In this document: in pieces, positions 36,673 through 45,761 of the stretch
Position numbering within the stretch: the first letter of the stretch is position 1
Layout of the letters: each line of letters starts with the position of its first letter
From: R-RK-3 sp963834945
GTDB taxonomy: Bacteria > Pseudomonadota > Alphaproteobacteria > Rhizobiales > Rhodomicrobiaceae
Assembly (NCBI GenBank): GCA_963834945.1
Contig: CAWIDT010000004.1
Span: 434,001-498,000, forward strand
DNA: 64,000 bases
Direction of reading: 5' to 3'
Program-made: the position numbers and the translations under genes
Notes under the pieces: model-generated
The model's database searches: none
What the model saw: the letters and a program-made list of their open reading frames with translations, nothing else
What the model was told of the DNA's origin: nothing

Positions 36673-38237
36673 GTGATCACGATGGACACGATCGGCAGGG
36701 TTCGCCGTGCGTACTGGGTTCAGGGCAAGACGATCAAGGCGATCTGCCGTGAGCTGAAGCTTGCGCGTGAGACGGTTCGGCGGATTGTTCGCAGCGGCAA
36801 GACTTCAGCGATGCCGGTTTATGAGCGCAAGGAGCAGCCGTTTCCCAAGCTTGGTTTGTTCCTGGAGCAGCTTGATGCTCTGTTGTCGGAGAATGCGGGC
36901 AAACCGAAGCGCGACCAGCTGACGATGAAGCGGATATCTATGAGCGGCTGCGCGAGGCGGGCTATGGGGGCTGTTACGACGCGGTGCGCCGCTATGCGCG
37001 AAGCTGGCGCCAGCGCCATGCGGCATCGACTGCAGTTGCCTACGTGCCGTTGAGCTTTGCACCGGGTGAAGCTTACCAGTTCGACTGGAGCCACGAGATT
37101 GTCATCCTGGACGGCGTGACGATGCATGTGAAGGCGGCGCACATGCGGCTGTGTCATAGTCGCATGCCTTTTGTACGGGCCTATCTCCGGGAAGCGCAGG
37201 AGATGGTGTTTGACGCGCACGACAAGGGCTTTGCATTCTTCAAGGGAGCCTGCACGCGGGGCATCTACGACAATATGAAGACGGCGGTTGATGCGATCCA
37301 CGTTGGCAAGGATCGGGCCTTCAACCGGCGTTTTCTAGCGATGTGCAGTCACTATCTTGTGGAACCGACGGCTTGTACGCCAGGAGCGGGCTGGGAGAAG
37401 GGGCAGGTTGAGAACCAGGTCGGCAATCTGCGCGAGGAGCTGTTCGTGCCGCGGCCGCGGTTCAAGACGATGGAGGATCTGAACGCCTGGCTGATCGACA
37501 TGTGTGTGGCCTATGCCAAGAAGCAGGCGCACCCCGAGTTCAAGGATCGGATGATCTTCGAGGTCTTCGAGACCGAGCGCGCTTCCTTGATCGACTACCG
37601 CGGACCGTTTGACAGCTACCGCTGGACGTCAGCGTCGGTTTCCAAGACCTGCCTGGTTCGGGTCGACAACAATCTGTATTCCGTAAAAGCTTCGGCCGTC
37701 GGCCGCCCGGTTGACGTTTACATCTATGCCGACCGCATTGTGCTTCGTCAGGACGGTCATGTGGTCGGTGATCATGATCGCTCGTTTGCCCGTCACAAGC
37801 GGATCTACGATCCCTGGCATTACGTACCGGTGCTGGCGAGGAAGCCCGGAGCTTTACGCAATGGTGCGCCGTTCCAGGGTTGGGAGCTGCCTGGTGCGCT
37901 TGGGCGTGTTCACCGCAAGCTCAAGGGCATGAAGGACGGCGACCGGCAGATGGTCGATCTGCTGGCAGCGGTGCTGAGCGATGGTCTCGTTGCTGTCGAG
38001 GCGGCCTGTGCCCAGGCGCAGGACGGAGGCACGCACAGCGCGGACGTGATCCTCAATATCCTGGCGCGGCGCAATGAGCTGCCGCCGGCGGCATCGATTG
38101 CGACGCCAGACCGGTTTCGGCTCGTCCTGCGTCCGCTTGCCGACTGCGGTCGTTACGACGGCCTGCGACCTCCGCCTCTTCTCCCTGCCGCCGACCCGCA
38201 GACGGTGAGCATGGGAGCTGCCCATGGAGCGCTCTGA
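36673..38237 (+). pseudogene. istA: IS21 transposase IstA, frameshifted
   Basis: The first frame encodes the helix-turn-helix start (IGRVRRAYWVQGKTIKAICRELKLARETVRRIVRSG) and breaks after QLTMKRI near 36938. The second frame resumes with the expected YERLREAGYGGCYDAVRRYARSW and the integrase core: FDWSHEIVILDGV (first Asp), RGIYDNMKTAVD (second Asp), GWEKGQVENQVGNLREELF (Glu). It continues to a normal C-terminus overlapping istB. The single indel makes this copy probably inactive unless it is a base-calling error. Confidence 0.8.
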
Positions 38238-38952
38238 GATCCTCGATATGTTGCGCGTATTGCAGCTCGGAGGAATGCGGGCGGCTTATGACGAGATCGT
38301 CACAACCGGCATCAAGCGCCAGCACGGCATCGAGAAGATCCTTGGAGCATTGTTGCAGGCGGAGGTTGCCGAGAAGCAAGCGCGCTCGATCCGCTACCAG
38401 ATGGCGGCGGTCAAGCTGCCGGTGCCGAAGGAACTCGCCGACTTCACCTTCGCCGTCACGCCGATCAACGAGCCGCTCGTGCACGATCTGGCCGGCGGTG
38501 CGTTCCTCGACCAGCAGCGCAACGTCGTTGCTGTGGGGGGAACCGGCACAGGCAAGAGCCACATCGCCATAGGCATTGCCCGGAGCTGCGTCCGGGCGGG
38601 CCGGAAAGCGCGCTACTTCAATGCTGTCGATCTGGTCAACAGGCTCGAGGCAGAAGTCAAGCTTGGGCGGGCCGGGCGCATCACGGATGGCTTGACCCGT
38701 GTCGACCTGGTGGTGCTTGACGAGCTTGGCTATCCGCCGTTCGCGCAATCCGGCGGACAGCTGCTCTTCCATCTGATCAGCCGGCTGTATGAGCGGACCT
38801 CGATCATCGTCACCACCAACCTCGCCTTTGCCGACTGGCCGACGGTGTTCGGCGACGCCAAGATGACGACCGCGCTGCTTGACCGGCTTACCCATCACTG
38901 CGACATCATCGAGACTGGCAACGAGAGTTGGCGCTTCAAAAACCGCAACTGA
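38224..38952 (+). CDS. istB: IS21 helper ATPase IstB
   Basis: AAA+ protein that assists IstA in target capture. The intact 242-residue protein has the Walker A motif VGGTGTGKSHIAIGIA, Walker B VDLVVLDELGYPPF, a sensor region SIIVTTNLAFADWPTVFGD, and arginine-bearing TALLDRLTHHCDI. It overlaps the istA end by 14 bases. Confidence 0.93.
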   Translation: MERSEILDMLRVLQLGGMRAAYDEIVTTGIKRQHGIEKILGALLQAEVAEKQARSIRYQMAAVKLPVPKELADFTFAVTPINEPLVHDLAGGAFLDQQRNVVAVGGTGTGKSHIAIGIARSCVRAGRKARYFNAVDLVNRLEAEVKLGRAGRITDGLTRVDLVVLDELGYPPFAQSGGQLLFHLISRLYERTSIIVTTNLAFADWPTVFGDAKMTTALLDRLTHHCDIIETGNESWRFKNRN

Positions 38953-39343
38953 GCTCTCCGCACATCGGCCGACTTGCTCTCATCATGCCAACGTGCTCGC
39001 CGCCCTCAAGGTGCGGCCTGGAAACGAAGAGATCGCATCAAAGTCGGAGCGACGGCCGACCTTGACGGCGTCTGCGCGCGCTGGCCGAGAGGGCCTGCAA
39101 GGTCGGGACGAAGGAACGGCCGCCAGATCGAACAAAGGAACTGCGTTGTCGGGCGTGTGTGGATCAGCGTCAGCGAATGACCCCGCTCCAGCTGGGCAGC
39201 AGCACACGCACATCTGTCGGGGTAGAGCCAACCCCAGCTCCACAAATCTCAGCAATCACAGGTCCTAACGAGCCCAATACCTCGCGCAAAGCGGGGTCAG
39301 TTTTGGACGCCGATTGGGGGTCAACATTGCGAGCCGTTTGACA
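38953..39343. other. Non-coding right end of IS21
   Basis: About 390 bases after istB with no gene. Near the end two copies of the GGGGTCA-type terminal motif occur (about 39292-39325), matching the left tip. Confidence 0.6.
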
Positions 39344-40210
39344 CTTTGCCGGCAAACGGAGGTCGTCCCGGAGGTGGGTCCATACGCGCCCGATTTGACA
39401 CTTATGCTTGGCCAGCACCGGCACTGTCGTATCGTCGACGTGAATGCGCTCGCCGGCATGGACATGCGTCTCGATCGCGTCCCTGATCGGCATCAGCGTC
39501 GCTGCCGTAGAACCAACCCAGTCGGCCATGGTCGAGACATCGAGATCAATGCCTTCATCGGCGTGGATGTCGCTCTGGCGGTTGAGCGGCTGATGCGCCC
39601 GGTATTTGCCGAACACGATCTCGGCCAGCAGGTTCGGCCCAGCGCGGCCGCGCGCAATCGGATGCGACGGCGCCGGAGCCTGGACGATCGTATCGCATGT
39701 GCGGCAGGCGACCTTCTCGCGCACATGCACGACAACCTTCCACTGTGCCGGCACGCGTTCCAGGCTCTCGGTCTCATCCGTGCCCAGCTTGCGGAATTTG
39801 GTGCCGCAGCAACATGGACAGACTGCCGATGGCGGATAGATGATGCGTTCGCGCGGCAAGTGTGCGGGAAGCGGTCGCCGCGCTGGGCGGCGGCGTGGCT
39901 CTTTGCTTGTCGTGGCATGCTCGCCATTGGAGGCCGCTGGCAGCGCTGCAATCTCATCGGTTGCCGTATTCTGGGCAACCTGCTCCTCCAGTTCGGCCAG
40001 TTGCAGCTCCAACTGATCGAGCAGCCTCGCGCGCTCTGAGGATGAACCGAACTTGTCGTGCCGCAGCTTCGCGATGGTGAGTTTCAGATTTTCGATCTCA
40101 CCGTCGAGGGTGTTCGCCCGGGTCTGGGCGTCATGGGCGCGCTTCGCCGCGGCGATCAGCATGGCCTTGAGCGTCGCGACATCGTCCGGAAGCTGCGTCG
40201 GATCGAACAT
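39344..40210 (-). pseudogene. IS66 transposase TnpC, 3' truncated by IS21
   Basis: From ATG 40210: a coiled coil (AAKRAHDAQTRANTLDGEIENLKLTIAKLRHDKFGSSSERARLL), a Pro/Arg-rich region, a zinc-finger-like segment (CPCCCGTKFRKLGTDETE, then CRTCDTIVQAPAP), and the start of the DDE domain (GRAGPNLLAEIVFGKYRAHQPLNRQSD, DDTTVPVLAKHK). The sequence stops near residue 285 of about 520 where the IS21 tip begins. A frame slip may also be present just before the junction. On the minus strand it is the next gene after tnpB in the original IS66 order. Confidence 0.85.
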
Positions 40211-40306
40211 CATGGGTGCGAGCATAGCTGCTTCGCGCCCTGCATTGATCAGCACCATGACGAAATTGTTGAGGTGAGCTGCGCGCGCCACACCGAGGCG
40301 TCGCAC

Positions 40307-40372
40307 TCACCCGGCGATTTCCGGCCGCCATGTGTGCAGCGGCGCGCGCCAGTCGATCCCCTCAAGCGAAGG
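40307..40372 (-). pseudogene. Detached 3' end of IS66 tnpB
   Basis: Encodes SLEGIDWRAPLHTWRPEIAG and a stop, the typical TnpB C-terminus. It lies just upstream of tnpC on the minus strand, where tnpB should end. The recombinase unit separates it from the rest of tnpB at 42854-43140, and GCTTGA (minus strand) is found at both junctions. Confidence 0.75.
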
Positions 40373-40393
40373 CATGCAGGAATATCCCTGCTG

Positions 40394-40759
40394 GTGAGTC
40401 TCGACGAATCCTCCGCCGATGAGATTACGGTTCGGGATCCAATGCACCCGCTGTTCGGCCGCACATTCCGTGTCATCCGACATTTGGTGCATCGGGGCGG
40501 CAGCTTTCCGGTCTCGTACGAGGTTGAACACGGAGATGATGCCAGTCTGCTGATCCCGGTGGCGGTTACCGAGCCACAAAATGGGCCGAAGAATCGGACG
40601 AAGCTCAGTATTGAAGCGCTGCAGGATCTGATCTCGGTAGTCGAGCAGCTTGAAAAATCATGCCGATCCAGCCGGAAGACCTTTGGGCCACGCTGCCGCC
40701 AAGCCTGCGGCGCCAAATCGTCGACGAGATCGCCGCGGTGCTGGCGGAGGTGCCTCATG
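40394..40759 (+). CDS. DUF5372-like small protein
   Basis: Readable core DEITVRDPMHPLFGRTFRVIRHLVHRGG, then SLLIPVAVTEPQNGPKN and KLSIEALQDLISVVEQLE, of the type found just upstream of this recombinase group in Hyphomicrobiales. GTG 40394 is a possible start. In this copy the frame has no stop before the recombinase and reads into it; the tail after about residue 90 looks non-native, so the original stop may have been lost through an indel. Function unknown; the conserved linkage suggests a role with the recombinase. Confidence 0.45.
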
Positions 40760-40920
40760 AAATCCGAGCTGGTCAAACCGGCGCACCTGGCGCGAAAAGC
40801 TGTTGTCTACATCCGTCAGTCGTCGCCTCATCAGGTGGTCAGCAACCAGGAAAGCCTGCGGCTGCAATACGCATTGCGGCAGCGGGCGCGCGAGCTCGGA
40901 TGGCACGAGGCGGACATTGA
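40660..40920 (+). CDS. Short protein upstream of recombinase
   Basis: From ATG 40660: IQPEDLWATLPPSLRRQIVDEIAAVLAEVPHEI, a compact helical sequence of the kind seen between the DUF5372-like gene and the recombinase in related units. It overlaps the recombinase start at 40757 and runs on in an apparently non-native tail to 40920, so its true stop may be lost. Confidence 0.4.
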   Translation: MPIQPEDLWATLPPSLRRQIVDEIAAVLAEVPHEIRAGQTGAPGAKSCCLHPSVVASSGGQQPGKPAAAIRIAAAGARARMARGGH

Positions 40921-42847
40921 TGTCATCGACGCTGACCTGGGGCTCAGCGGTGCGTCGGCGGCGCAGCGCGGCGGCTTCAAGGAGCTGGTCGGCCGCGTCG
41001 GGCTCAGCGAGATCGGCCTGATCTTGTCCATCGACGTCACGCGTCTGGCGCGGAACTGTTCGGACTGGTATCCGCTGCTCGATATCTGCGGGATGCGCGG
41101 TTGCCTGATCGCCGACCGCGACGGCGTCTACGACCCCGCCACCGCGAATGGACGTCTGCTGCTCGGCTTGAAGGGAACCATCTCGGAACTCGAGCTGCAC
41201 ACGATCCGAAGCCGGCTGACCTCAGGCCTGCTGGCGAAGGCCGAGCGCGGCGAACTCGCCCTTGCCCTGCCGATCGGCCTGATGCGCGATCCCACCGGCA
41301 TTGTCGTAAAGGATCTCAACATCGAGGTGCAGGAAAGGCTCGAGCTGCTGTTCGCGACGTTCCTCAAATTGGGCAGCGTTGCCAAGGTGATGCGTCTGTT
41401 CAACGGTCGCGGCCTCGATCTGCCGCGGCGCGATCGTCACGGCGATCTGCGCTGGGCACAGGCGACGACGGCTGCCGTCGCAACGATGCTGAAAAATCCC
41501 GCTTATGCGGGAGCGTTCGTCTATGGGCGGACGCGCCTGCGGGCAGCACAAGGCGAGAACCGACAGCCGGTGAAGGTGCCAAAGCCGATCGGAGAATGGC
41601 GGATCATCGTCAAAGATCGCTACCCTGCCTATATCGACTGGCAAACCTACGAGACGATTCGCGGCATGATGCGCGACAACCGGGCCGAATATATGCGCAA
41701 CAAAACCAGGGGGCGCTCCACGCGATGGCGAACTGCTCCTGCACGGGATCGTCTGGTGCGCCAGATGCGGCCATAAAATGTACGTCCGTTACAAAGGCGG
41801 CGGTCAATATGTCTGCAATTACCTGCGATCACATCAAGGTCTGCCGACATGCCAATACCTGCGAGCGCCGCGTATCGATGCGGCCGTCGCGCAAGCATTC
41901 CTGACGGCTTTGGCGCCTGCCGAGCTTGACGCCTTGTCTCGCGCCCGCCGGGCTCAGCAGCAGGTCGACAAGGCGATGCAAAGCGGCGCGGAACGCCAGC
42001 TGGAACGCAAGCGCTACGAGGCTGCACTTGCCGAGCGCCAGTTCCACCGCGTTGATCCCGATAACCGGCTCGTCGCCGCCGAGCTCGAGCGCCGCTGGGA
42101 GGTAGCGCTGAACGAGGTTCGCGTCGCCGAGGAGGCCGTTGCTCGCCAAAGCACGCAGCAGAGCATCGCGCAGATGACAATCGGCAAGGCATTGAACGAC
42201 AAGGTCGTCCGCCTTTCCGGCCGTCTGCCCGAAATTTGGGCTGACCGAGGGACGGCGGATGCACAGCGCAAGGCGCTGCTGCGCTGGCCTCGTAGACAAG
42301 GTGATCCTCGACCCGGGCGAGAGCGATGTCAGCCATGTGAGGGTTGTCTGGCGTGGCGGCGCCGTCAGCGAGCTGGACGTCAAAATGCCCGTCAACTCCG
42401 TCGCGAACCTCGGCCGTGAAGTGGAAATGAGAGCGCGGGCTCTCGAGCTGGCTCATGCTCACATGCACGACGATGAGATTGCCGCCATACTGACGAGCGA
42501 GGGGCACCGGTCGCCGAATTGCGTGGAGAAGGTTCTGCCAATCACCGTGCAGCGTATCCGCCTGCTCGCCGGCGTCAAACAGGCGGAGCAACGAACCCGC
42601 TGGCAGCACCCACCCGATATCCTCAGCGCTCAGGAAGCTTGCCGGCCGGCTGAACATCCCGGTGAACTGGCTCTACGTCCAGATCAGAAAGGGCCGCCTT
42701 CTGATCGATCGCCAACCGAGCGGCGCGCATCTGTTTGCGAATACGCCCGGCGTCATCGAGGCGGTTCGCAGACTGCGCAATCACGATGTTAGCCATCTCG
42801 ATCTCAGAATCAGTCAGCCTGACCAGGAGGGGCATCAACATGGGTAA
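40757..42847 (+). pseudogene. Large serine recombinase, frameshifted (right copy, full N-terminus)
   Basis: From ATG 40757 the N-terminus is complete: AVVYIRQSSPHQVVSNQESL with the presumed nucleophile Ser, then SGASAAQRGGFKELV, SIDVTRLARN, a recombinase domain (KNPAYAGAFVYGRTR), a zinc ribbon with one CxxC (WCARCGHKMYVRYKGG), a coiled coil (about 41925-42110), and a C-terminal MerR-like unit (NIPVNWLYVQIRKGRLLIDRQPSG). Three frame breaks: the G-run near 41709 and the shift near 42633 are shared with the left copy, and an extra G at about 42286 is unique to this copy. It cannot be translated as one protein. Confidence 0.82.
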
Positions 42848-43140
42848 TCAAGCATATATCCCAATTGCGCGGGGGATATCGACACCGCGCCTTCGGTTGG
42901 CGTCGGCCAGATGAAACGCCCTCGTTCCAACCGCTTGGAGAACAGACACGCGCCGTGACCGTCGTGCCAGATAATTTTTACCAGATCGCCTCGCTTGCCG
43001 CGGAAGACGAACAGATGGCCTGCGTGCGGATCGGCTTTCAGCGTTTCCTGCACGAGCAGGGCGAGGCCAGGAAAACCGCGCCGCATATCCGTATGACCAG
43101 TCGCCAGCCACACACGAACCCCCGCTGGAACCGGTATCAT
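42835..43140 (-). pseudogene. IS66 TnpB, 3' truncated (right copy)
   Basis: The same tnpB fragment as at 34297-34602, here read on the minus strand directly after tnpA. Its missing end lies at 40307-40372 on the same strand across the recombinase element, which shows this is the original insertion site. Confidence 0.8.
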
Positions 43141-43544
43141 CGAAGCGCCTCCAGCGCCGCCACGATCCGGGCCAGCGCTTGCGGATCGACATCGCTTGCC
43201 GTCCGCACGGTGCGGCCATCCGCGAGCAGGATCTCGATCGGCGTCGAAGACGGCGGCACGGTGAGAGCCCAAGCCGGCGGCGTCGGCAAAGGCGCCGTCA
43301 GAGCGATCGGCACGAATGTCGGCGCCCCCGCACGCAATGGCGCCGGCTCTGGCCGCGGCGCTGCCAAATCGCGCCGCCAGCGAAACAGAAGGCTCGTGTG
43401 AAGGCTGTACCGCCGCGCGACCTTCGAGACTGAGCCATTCGGCGCATCGATCTCGGCGACGATCTCCCGCTTTTGCGCATCCGTCCATCGACGACGGGTC
43501 GACGCGATCATCTCGAATTGCGGCGAAGACCTATATCCAGACAT
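43137..43544 (-). CDS. IS66-family transposase accessory protein TnpA (right copy)
   Basis: Identical to the left-arm gene except for a Pro instead of Leu near residue 8 (SSPQFEM). It keeps the helix-turn-helix and the DGRTVRTASDVDPQ C-terminal unit, and overlaps tnpB by 4 bases. The IS66 tip is about 95 bases upstream, ending at 43638. Confidence 0.85.
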   Translation of the reverse strand: MSGYRSSPQFEMIASTRRRWTDAQKREIVAEIDAPNGSVSKVARRYSLHTSLLFRWRRDLAAPRPEPAPLRAGAPTFVPIALTAPLPTPPAWALTVPPSSTPIEILLADGRTVRTASDVDPQALARIVAALEALR

Positions 43545-43638
43545 GGTGACGTGACGACCTATCTCCTGAAAGGATCAAGCGTCACCACCAAGAACCATCG
43601 CCAGCCCACCTGCAAGACGGCCCTCGCCGGGTGCGTAC

Positions 43639-43802
43639 GAACCGCCGATGTCGCCCGCAACATTACCGGCGTGCGCGCGGCCTTGGAAAGCTCCGCCGCC
43701 GCGACCGCAGAAGTGCTCTCCTCGGCCCGGGACCTCTCCCGACAGGCAGAATCCCTGCGCTTCGAGATGGACAGGTTCCTGGCAACGGTGCGCGCGGCTT
43801 AA
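43639..43802 (+). pseudogene. 3' remnant of a methyl-accepting chemotaxis protein gene
   Basis: About 53 codons remain: TADVARNITGVRAALESSAAATAEVLSSARDL, then SLRFEMDRFLATVRAA and a stop. This is the typical C-terminal end of alphaproteobacterial chemoreceptors (helix after the signalling tip, then the DxFLxxVRAA tail). Everything upstream, including sensor, membrane and signalling parts, is missing; the IS66 tip begins directly before it. No matching 5' part lies on the other side of the island. Confidence 0.75.
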
Positions 43803-43831
43803 AGCACGATCGATCGCATGAATGCCGAGGC

Positions 43832-43864
43832 CGGACGGGGTCCGCCTTACGCGGAGCCCCGTCC
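43832..43864. terminator. Hairpin between convergent chemoreceptor remnant and porin gene
   Basis: Strong stem GGACGGGG-CCGC / GCGG-CCCCGTCC with loop CTTAC, between the two stops. There is no clear U-run, so it may be a rho-independent-like barrier or an mRNA 3'-end protector. Confidence 0.45.
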
Positions 43865-43892
43865 CCAAGCCGGACCCGTCATCCGCGATCGG

Positions 43893-45761
43893 TCAGAACT
43901 TCCTGCGGAACTCGGCGCGGATGCCCCAATTGTCTTCGATATTGGGATTATCGACGATCTGATAGGTCGCATCGGCGCGGAACAGCCAGTCATTGTTGAT
44001 CGGGATCTGATAGCGAACACCTAAGGCGTACTGCGCGTCCGCGACACCGACGCCGGGAACCACATCGCCGTAGGGCTGTACCGTCGCCAGCTCGAAGACG
44101 AGCTGCTGATCCAGATTGAAGAGATACTGCAAGCCTATCGCGCCGCCGAAGGCGTTGGAGGCGGTGTCGTTCAGCTTCGGGAAGCCGGTCAGGGCGTCGG
44201 TCTCGAAGTTGATGCCGACGTTCTTCAGGATGCCCGCGCCATTGCCATCGACCAGAGGCTGAGGATTGCCGTTGCCGAAGAAGAAGTTGGCATAGGGAAG
44301 CAGCGTGCTCGGCAAGCCCGAGATCAGACTGTTTTCCGAAATGATGGCAAAGCCGTCGTCGTTATCGCCATTCCCGAAATTCGCGAACACACGGGTCGAG
44401 TTCGAGACGGTGTTGTAATAGCGCTTGGTGAAAGAGGCGGTCAGGAAGTTCGTGTATTGGCCGTCCGCCTGGTCCTCGACGCCCTGTATCAGGCCGTAGC
44501 CCGCTTCGATATAGCCGCCGAACGCGTCGATGAAGGTGGTCAGGCCATAGAGGTTGGCGACGTTGTTGTTGCGGTTGGCCGTGTTCCCTTTGACGAGCGC
44601 GTTATCGACATTGTCGAACGCGGCGAAGAAGGTGACGTCGTAGTTGGACAGTCCCAACTTCTGCGAGTTCTTTGCCGTGAGGCTGACCGCGCCGCCCAGG
44701 ATCGCATCGTTCGCCCAGATGCCGTTCTGCAGGAACAGCGGGAAGAGACCGGCGGTGACGGGCAGGTCGAAGCTGGCGGCGTCCCCGGTAAAACCGGACC
44801 AAATGGAGCCGACGTCGCCCTCGAAGAACAGCGTCTGCGGGTTGAGATCGGATTCAAGGGTGCACTTCTTTTGATCGACGCCGCCGCCGCCGAACTCGCA
44901 GCGGGTGAATTGTCCATTGTCCTGAAGCGGCTGGAAGAAGGCGTGTATCCGCTCGGTGCCGGTGATCTTGAAGTCGACGTCGATATTCACACGAGTCGCG
45001 ATCTGGGCAATATCCTTGCCATTGTTCTGATTGTAGGCGACCGCAGTCCGCCAGTCGCCGTAGACAGCAAGTCCGGGGATCAGCAGATTATTCTGACCCA
45101 GTAAAGAGTTCTCCGGATTGTACTCGCCGGCGGTGTATTGCTCCCGCCCAGCCTCAAGCAGCGGGCGCGACCCTTCAACCTCGGTCTTTGCGCCGTAGAC
45201 ATCGACATTCTTCTGGGCGTTGTAGTTCTTGGTGTATTGCGGGCCGGGCCGGAAAAGGTCTTCCTTGCCGTCCTCGTTGCTGACTGTCTCTGCCGCAGGT
45301 TCTTTAGCCGTGCTGGCAGTCTTTTGTTCATTGTACTTTTCTACGTACTGCGCTTTGGCTTGGGCTTCGGCGTGATCGCTCTGGGCGACGCCGGGAACCA
45401 CTTGGACCAACTTGCCTTGCTTGCCGGTCTCGTTGCCGCTTGCGCCTGCTGCGGTCAACTTGCCCGCCTTACGCGCCTCGTTGCCGCTTGTACCCGCCGC
45501 AGTCAACTTGCCCGCCTTGCGCGCCTCGTTGCCGCTTGTGCCTGCCGCGGTCAACTTGCCCGCTTTGCGGGCCTCGTTGCTGCTTTCCGGCGCCGCGCTT
45601 ACCTGACCTTCCTTCTGGGCCTCGTCCATGTCTGCGCCTGCTGCAGGTTTTGCAGTCGTGCCTGACATCACAAGGTAACCACCGGCTACCAGCGCGGTCG
45701 CAGCCAGGACGGTCATAGTCCTGGCGCGGTACCGCCGGTTGCCTGTCGCTTCAAAAGTCAC
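43893..45761 (-). CDS. Predicted outer-membrane beta-barrel protein paired with a multiheme cytochrome
   Basis: A 622-residue protein, family not recognised. An N-terminal hydrophobic export signal (about 16-42, TVLAATALVAGGYLVMSG) is followed by a low-complexity region with four 16-residue repeats (SGNEARKAGKLTAAGT type, about 61-120) and a hydrophilic linker. From about residue 215 to the end are alternating, aromatic-rich strands typical of a barrel (TRVNIDVDFKITGTERIHAFF, VTFFAAFDNVD, FLTASFTKRYYN), ending in the terminal-Phe signature WGIRAEFRRKF. Two cysteines (TRCEF, QKKCTL) could form a loop disulfide. Start GTG 45761; ATG 45716 is an alternative. It lies 251 bases downstream of the cytochrome gene on the same strand. 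Confidence 0.72.
   Translation of the reverse strand: MTFEATGNRRYRARTMTVLAATALVAGGYLVMSGTTAKPAAGADMDEAQKEGQVSAAPESSNEARKAGKLTAAGTSGNEARKAGKLTAAGTSGNEARKAGKLTAAGASGNETGKQGKLVQVVPGVAQSDHAEAQAKAQYVEKYNEQKTASTAKEPAAETVSNEDGKEDLFRPGPQYTKNYNAQKNVDVYGAKTEVEGSRPLLEAGREQYTAGEYNPENSLLGQNNLLIPGLAVYGDWRTAVAYNQNNGKDIAQIATRVNIDVDFKITGTERIHAFFQPLQDNGQFTRCEFGGGGVDQKKCTLESDLNPQTLFFEGDVGSIWSGFTGDAASFDLPVTAGLFPLFLQNGIWANDAILGGAVSLTAKNSQKLGLSNYDVTFFAAFDNVDNALVKGNTANRNNNVANLYGLTTFIDAFGGYIEAGYGLIQGVEDQADGQYTNFLTASFTKRYYNTVSNSTRVFANFGNGDNDDGFAIISENSLISGLPSTLLPYANFFFGNGNPQPLVDGNGAGILKNVGINFETDALTGFPKLNDTASNAFGGAIGLQYLFNLDQQLVFELATVQPYGDVVPGVGVADAQYALGVRYQIPINNDWLFRADATYQIVDNPNIEDNWGIRAEFRRKF
45431..45574 (-). repeat. 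Three tandem 48-bp repeats in the barrel gene
   Basis: Units start at 45431, 45479 and 45527 (each CGTTGCCGCTTG on the plus strand), with a degenerate fourth at 45575. Each codes for 16 residues, so changes in copy number keep the frame. Confidence 0.92.

Larger units (their letters stand above)
36556..39343 (+). mobile_element. IS21-family insertion sequence
   Basis: About 2.79 kb. The tips are inverted: TGTGAACAGGCGTGGAATT at 36556 and, on the complement, TGTCAAACGGCTCGCAATG ending at 39343. Both run into TTGACCCC/CTGACCCC motifs that recur inside each end, the multiple terminal repeats of IS21. istA and istB lie in order on the plus strand. The flanking bases (CCGCT on the left, CTTTG on the right) do not form a target duplication, so the two flanks were not originally adjacent. 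Confidence 0.85.
40368..42847 (+). mobile_element. Serine-recombinase element inserted in IS66 tnpB
   Basis: A unit of about 2.48 kb on the plus strand lying between two direct copies of TCAAGC (40362-40367 and 42848-42853). Removing it plus one TCAAGC rejoins the tnpB halves (...AQLGYML / EGIDWR...) in frame. Contents in order: a DUF5372-like frame, a short frame, and the large serine recombinase. Confidence 0.65.
40881..43638 (-). repeat. Right arm of 2.76-kb inverted duplication
   Basis: Inverted partner of 33799-36555. It is one base longer because of the extra G near 42286. Unlike the left arm, its inner side continues into intact recombinase N-terminal sequence and then tnpB/tnpC remnants, so this arm sits in the original context. 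Confidence 0.95.

Noticed and set aside
33799..43638. Whole island as a simple composite transposon with IS66 ends
   Set aside because: The outer flanks (GCTCATAG and GAACCGCC) do not form a target duplication, neither IS66 copy is complete, and the left arm is truncated by IS21.
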